Assembly (NCBI GenBank): GCA_025934455.1
Contig: JAICYA010000131.1
Span: forward strand, 1-6,303
DNA: 6,303 bases
Direction: 5' to 3'
Source of the DNA: Rudaea sp.
GTDB taxonomy: Bacteria; Pseudomonadota; Gammaproteobacteria; Xanthomonadales; Rhodanobacteraceae
The notes beneath the pieces are model-generated. The model had not been told where the DNA came from and did not search any database. It saw only the letters and a program-made list of their open reading frames with translations. The position numbers were made by a program, and so were the translations under genes. The stretch's first letter is position 1; every line of letters begins with the position of its first letter. Below are positions 4,054-6,303 of this stretch, piece after piece.

Positions 4054-6303
4054 TCACTTCAGTTCTATCGGCTCTTTCCCCGCCGCCTTCAACTTCGCAT
4101 TCAACGCCGCCAGATCGCGCGACTTCAGTTCGCCCCAGGCCTTCAATTCAGCATCGACCATCGGCAGCAGTGCCTTGAAGCCGTTCTGCGCGTCGACGGA
4201 TGGCGCGGCATCTGCACCGTCCACTGCGCCTTGCAGTTTTGCCAGGGCGTCGGCGAGGAATTTGAAACTGTGCGTGTCGCGCGGCGGGTAGGCCCAGGCG
4301 TTATGCGGATTGGCCGCCTCGCGTGTGCCGGTGCGCGCCGCCGCGCGTTCAAGCAGTCCGTCGATATCACGGTCAAGCCCCTTGTTCGACGTGCGGGCTT
4401 TCTTCAAGGCTTGAACGAGCGCGTCAGCTTCGCTTGCGCCGGTGGCAACGCGCACGCTCTGTTCCTCGATCGATTGCGCCAGCGCGAATTGCTGTGCATA
4501 CGCCGAAGCGGGCAGGTTCACGCGCGGATCGGCAAGTACTTGCAGCGGTTGTTCCTGCCTGGCGCCATTCACGCTCAGCACGACACGGTAGTCGCCGGGC
4601 GGGGCCCAGATCCCGTCCGCCGGCGAAAGTTGTTCTTCCCCGGTTGGCGACGCCGGATAACGCAGCGGCCAGACGAAGCGGTGCGTGCCGGCAGTGGCCG
4701 ACAAGTGGCTCGGAACCTCGACCCATTCCGGCGCAATTTCGATTTTTGCCGGATCGCGAGAAGGCGGCGCATCCGCGCTGGAATAGTGCCGGACGGGCTT
4801 TCCCGCCGAATCGAAAATATCCAATGTAATCGGCGACGTGGAAGCGGTTTTCAATGTGTAATCGAGGTAGGCGCCCAACGGCGGATTCGCTGCGGTGGGT
4901 TCATCCTTTGGCATTGGCGTTCCGGTGAATGCCGGCAGACGGACTCGGTAGGCGGGTTCCGGTTTGAACAGCCAGAACGCAGCCTTTTCCACCTTGGCAT
5001 CGAGCTGGCGCAAGGATGAGGCGTCGTCCATGATCCAGATGCCGCGGCCGTGCGTGGCGAGTACCAGGTCCGCACCGTGGATGGCGATATCGCGAACCGA
5101 TGTCGGCGGCAGGTTCAGTTGCAGCGGCTGCCAGCGATCGCCGTCGTCGAACGACACGTACACGCCGCGTTCAGTGCCGGCATACAGCAGGCCGCGCCGT
5201 TTGGGATCGGCGCGTACCACGTTCACCGACTGATTCGACGGGATGCCGGCGACGACGAGTTGCCAGCTCTTGCCGCCATCGCGGGTGCGATAGATGTAGG
5301 GTTTCTGATCGTCGAGGCGATGGCGGTCGACGGCTGCGTAGGCGCTGTCCGCGTCGAATGCCGACGCATCGATGATGCCGACCTTCGACCACGGCGTGAG
5401 CTGTTTCGGCGTGACGTTGCCCCAATGCGTGCCGCCATCGCGGGTGCGCCAGATCAGTCCGTCGTCGGTGCCGGCCCAGATCAGGCCGTCGGTGACGGGC
5501 GAGGGGGCCAGTGCATAAACCACACCACGACGTGGACCCTGGCCAAGATTGTCCGTGGCGGTGACGGGGTCGAGGTTTTTCGGCGTACCCGGGTCCTCGC
5601 GCGTGAGGTCGGGACTGATCACCTGCCAGTGTTCACCATGATCGCCGGTGCGGAACACGCGCTGGTTGGCGAAAAACAGCACATGCGGCTGGCGCGGCGA
5701 GAACACCAGCGGTAGGGTCCAGGCGCTGCGGTTGAGTCCGGGCAGGGCCAGCGCAGGATCGACATTGCGCACCTGCTGCGTGCGCAAGTCGAGTTTGTCG
5801 ACGCGGCCACCGAACACGGTTTGCGGATTGTCCGGGTCGGGCGCGATATTGTCGCTCTCGCCGCCCACTGTGACTTCGTTGAATTCGCGCATGGTGATGC
5901 CGTCGCCGGAATTGCCTCGGCTGGGCAGGGCGATGGCGCCGGAATCCTGCTGCGCGCCGTAGACCCAGTATGGGAAACGATTGTCGGTGCTGACGTGATA
6001 AATCTGTGCGGTCGGCTGGTTGTACCACGAGCTCCAGGTCGCTCCGCCATTCAGTGTGACGAGCGCGCCTTGGTCGACGCCGAGGATCTGTCGTTGCGGA
6101 TTGTTGGGGTCGATCCACAGTGCGTGAAAATCGTCGCCGGTGGCGTCGCCCTTGAGCGCGTCGAAAGTCTTGCCGCCGTCGTCGGAGCGCAGCACGATGG
6201 TGTTCATCGCGTAGACCCGGTCCGGATTCTTCGGGTCGGCTGCGATCTCGCCGAAATACCAGCCGCGCTGCCAGATGCGCGTGTCACCGGTCGTCTTTAT
6301 CCA
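4054..6303 (-). CDS. BNR/Asp-box repeat protein (VPS10/sortilin-like beta-propeller 'glycosyl hydrolase' family), C-terminal part
   Basis: 749 codons are visible. The frame is open to the right edge, so the N-terminus and any signal peptide lie outside; the ATG at 6207 is internal because family-like sequence (WQRGWYFGEIAADPKNPDRVYA) precedes it. Numbered from the right edge, Asp-box-type motifs occur at 40-47 (SDDGGKTF), 84-90 (NGGATW), 219-226 (GDHGEHW), 287-294 (TRDGGTHW), 340-347 (TRDGGKSW) and 384-391 (SFDDGDRW), as in sialidase or sortilin beta-propellers. The phrase ATHGRGIWIMDD (416-427) closes the propeller, as in many Xanthomonadales and Acidobacteria homologues. Next comes a beta-rich region of about 460-610 with FVWPLRYP and a PPGDYRV Ig/FnIII-like stretch, then a helical tail to residue 749. 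Such proteins are usually about 1000 aa or more and exported. They are often annotated as glycosyl hydrolases, but I see no proof of catalysis. It is convergent to the reductase gene and functionally unrelated as far as can be seen. Confidence 0.88.
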   Translation of the reverse strand, partial: WIKTTGDTRIWQRGWYFGEIAADPKNPDRVYAMNTIVLRSDDGGKTFDALKGDATGDDFHALWIDPNNPQRQILGVDQGALVTLNGGATWSSWYNQPTAQIYHVSTDNRFPYWVYGAQQDSGAIALPSRGNSGDGITMREFNEVTVGGESDNIAPDPDNPQTVFGGRVDKLDLRTQQVRNVDPALALPGLNRSAWTLPLVFSPRQPHVLFFANQRVFRTGDHGEHWQVISPDLTREDPGTPKNLDPVTATDNLGQGPRRGVVYALAPSPVTDGLIWAGTDDGLIWRTRDGGTHWGNVTPKQLTPWSKVGIIDASAFDADSAYAAVDRHRLDDQKPYIYRTRDGGKSWQLVVAGIPSNQSVNVVRADPKRRGLLYAGTERGVYVSFDDGDRWQPLQLNLPPTSVRDIAIHGADLVLATHGRGIWIMDDASSLRQLDAKVEKAAFWLFKPEPAYRVRLPAFTGTPMPKDEPTAANPPLGAYLDYTLKTASTSPITLDIFDSAGKPVRHYSSADAPPSRDPAKIEIAPEWVEVPSHLSATAGTHRFVWPLRYPASPTGEEQLSPADGIWAPPGDYRVVLSVNGARQEQPLQVLADPRVNLPASAYAQQFALAQSIEEQSVRVATGASEADALVQALKKARTSNKGLDRDIDGLLERAAARTGTREAANPHNAWAYPPRDTHSFKFLADALAKLQGAVDGADAAPSVDAQNGFKALLPMVDAELKAWGELKSRDLAALNAKLKAAGKEPIELK

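Noticed and set aside
3973..5019. 348-codon plus-strand frame over the BNR gene
   Set aside because: Starts inside the terminator hairpin and is Arg-rich with no domain; a shadow of the minus-strand gene.
1..6303. CRISPR arrays, tRNA or rRNA genes, insertion sequences, attachment sites
   Set aside because: No regularly spaced repeats, tRNA cloverleaf, transposase-like frame or flanking direct repeats were seen by reading both strands.

Overview
The window is about 6.3 kb of moderately high-GC bacterial chromosome. It looks like a gammaproteobacterium, probably near the Xanthomonadales (Rhodanobacteraceae/Lysobacteraceae). This rests on codon use, on close resemblance of one protein to the Marinobacter fatty acyl-CoA reductase, and on a long BNR-repeat exported-type protein of a kind common in that order. 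The lineage is an inference; no rRNA or other taxonomic marker is present.

Layout, left to right. (1) 1-402 (+): C-terminal 133 codons of a beta-class carbonic anhydrase, cut by the left edge. (2) 403-493: a spacer with two short hairpins. (3) 494-877 (+): a small phasin-type polyhydroxyalkanoate granule-associated protein, followed by a strong rho-independent terminator (903-930). (4) 937-1572 (-): a TetR-family regulator resembling PhaD. (5) 1589-1846 (-): an 85-aa acyl-CoA-binding protein, 16 nt upstream of the regulator and probably in one operon with it. (6) 1847-1964: a 118-bp divergent control region with face-to-face promoters overlapping at their -35 boxes and a 10-bp palindrome. (7) 1965-3953 (+): a 662-aa two-domain SDR protein matching the Marinobacter-type fatty acyl-CoA reductase (acyl-CoA to fatty alcohol). 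(8) 3954-4053: two hairpin terminators between convergent genes. (9) 4054-6303 (-): C-terminal 749 codons of a large BNR/Asp-box repeat protein, cut by the right edge.

The centre of the window reads as a small lipid module. An acyl-CoA carrier and a regulator are transcribed away from an acyl-CoA-reducing enzyme, with a putative operator between them and a granule-coat-type protein next door. The likely theme is fatty alcohol (possibly wax ester) formation or acyl-CoA overflow into storage lipid, under a repressor that may sense acyl-CoA or a related lipid. No wax synthase or PHA synthase is visible in the window, so the end product is unproven. The outer genes (carbonic anhydrase, BNR protein) show no obvious link to this module. 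I see no mobile elements, CRISPR arrays, tRNA or rRNA.
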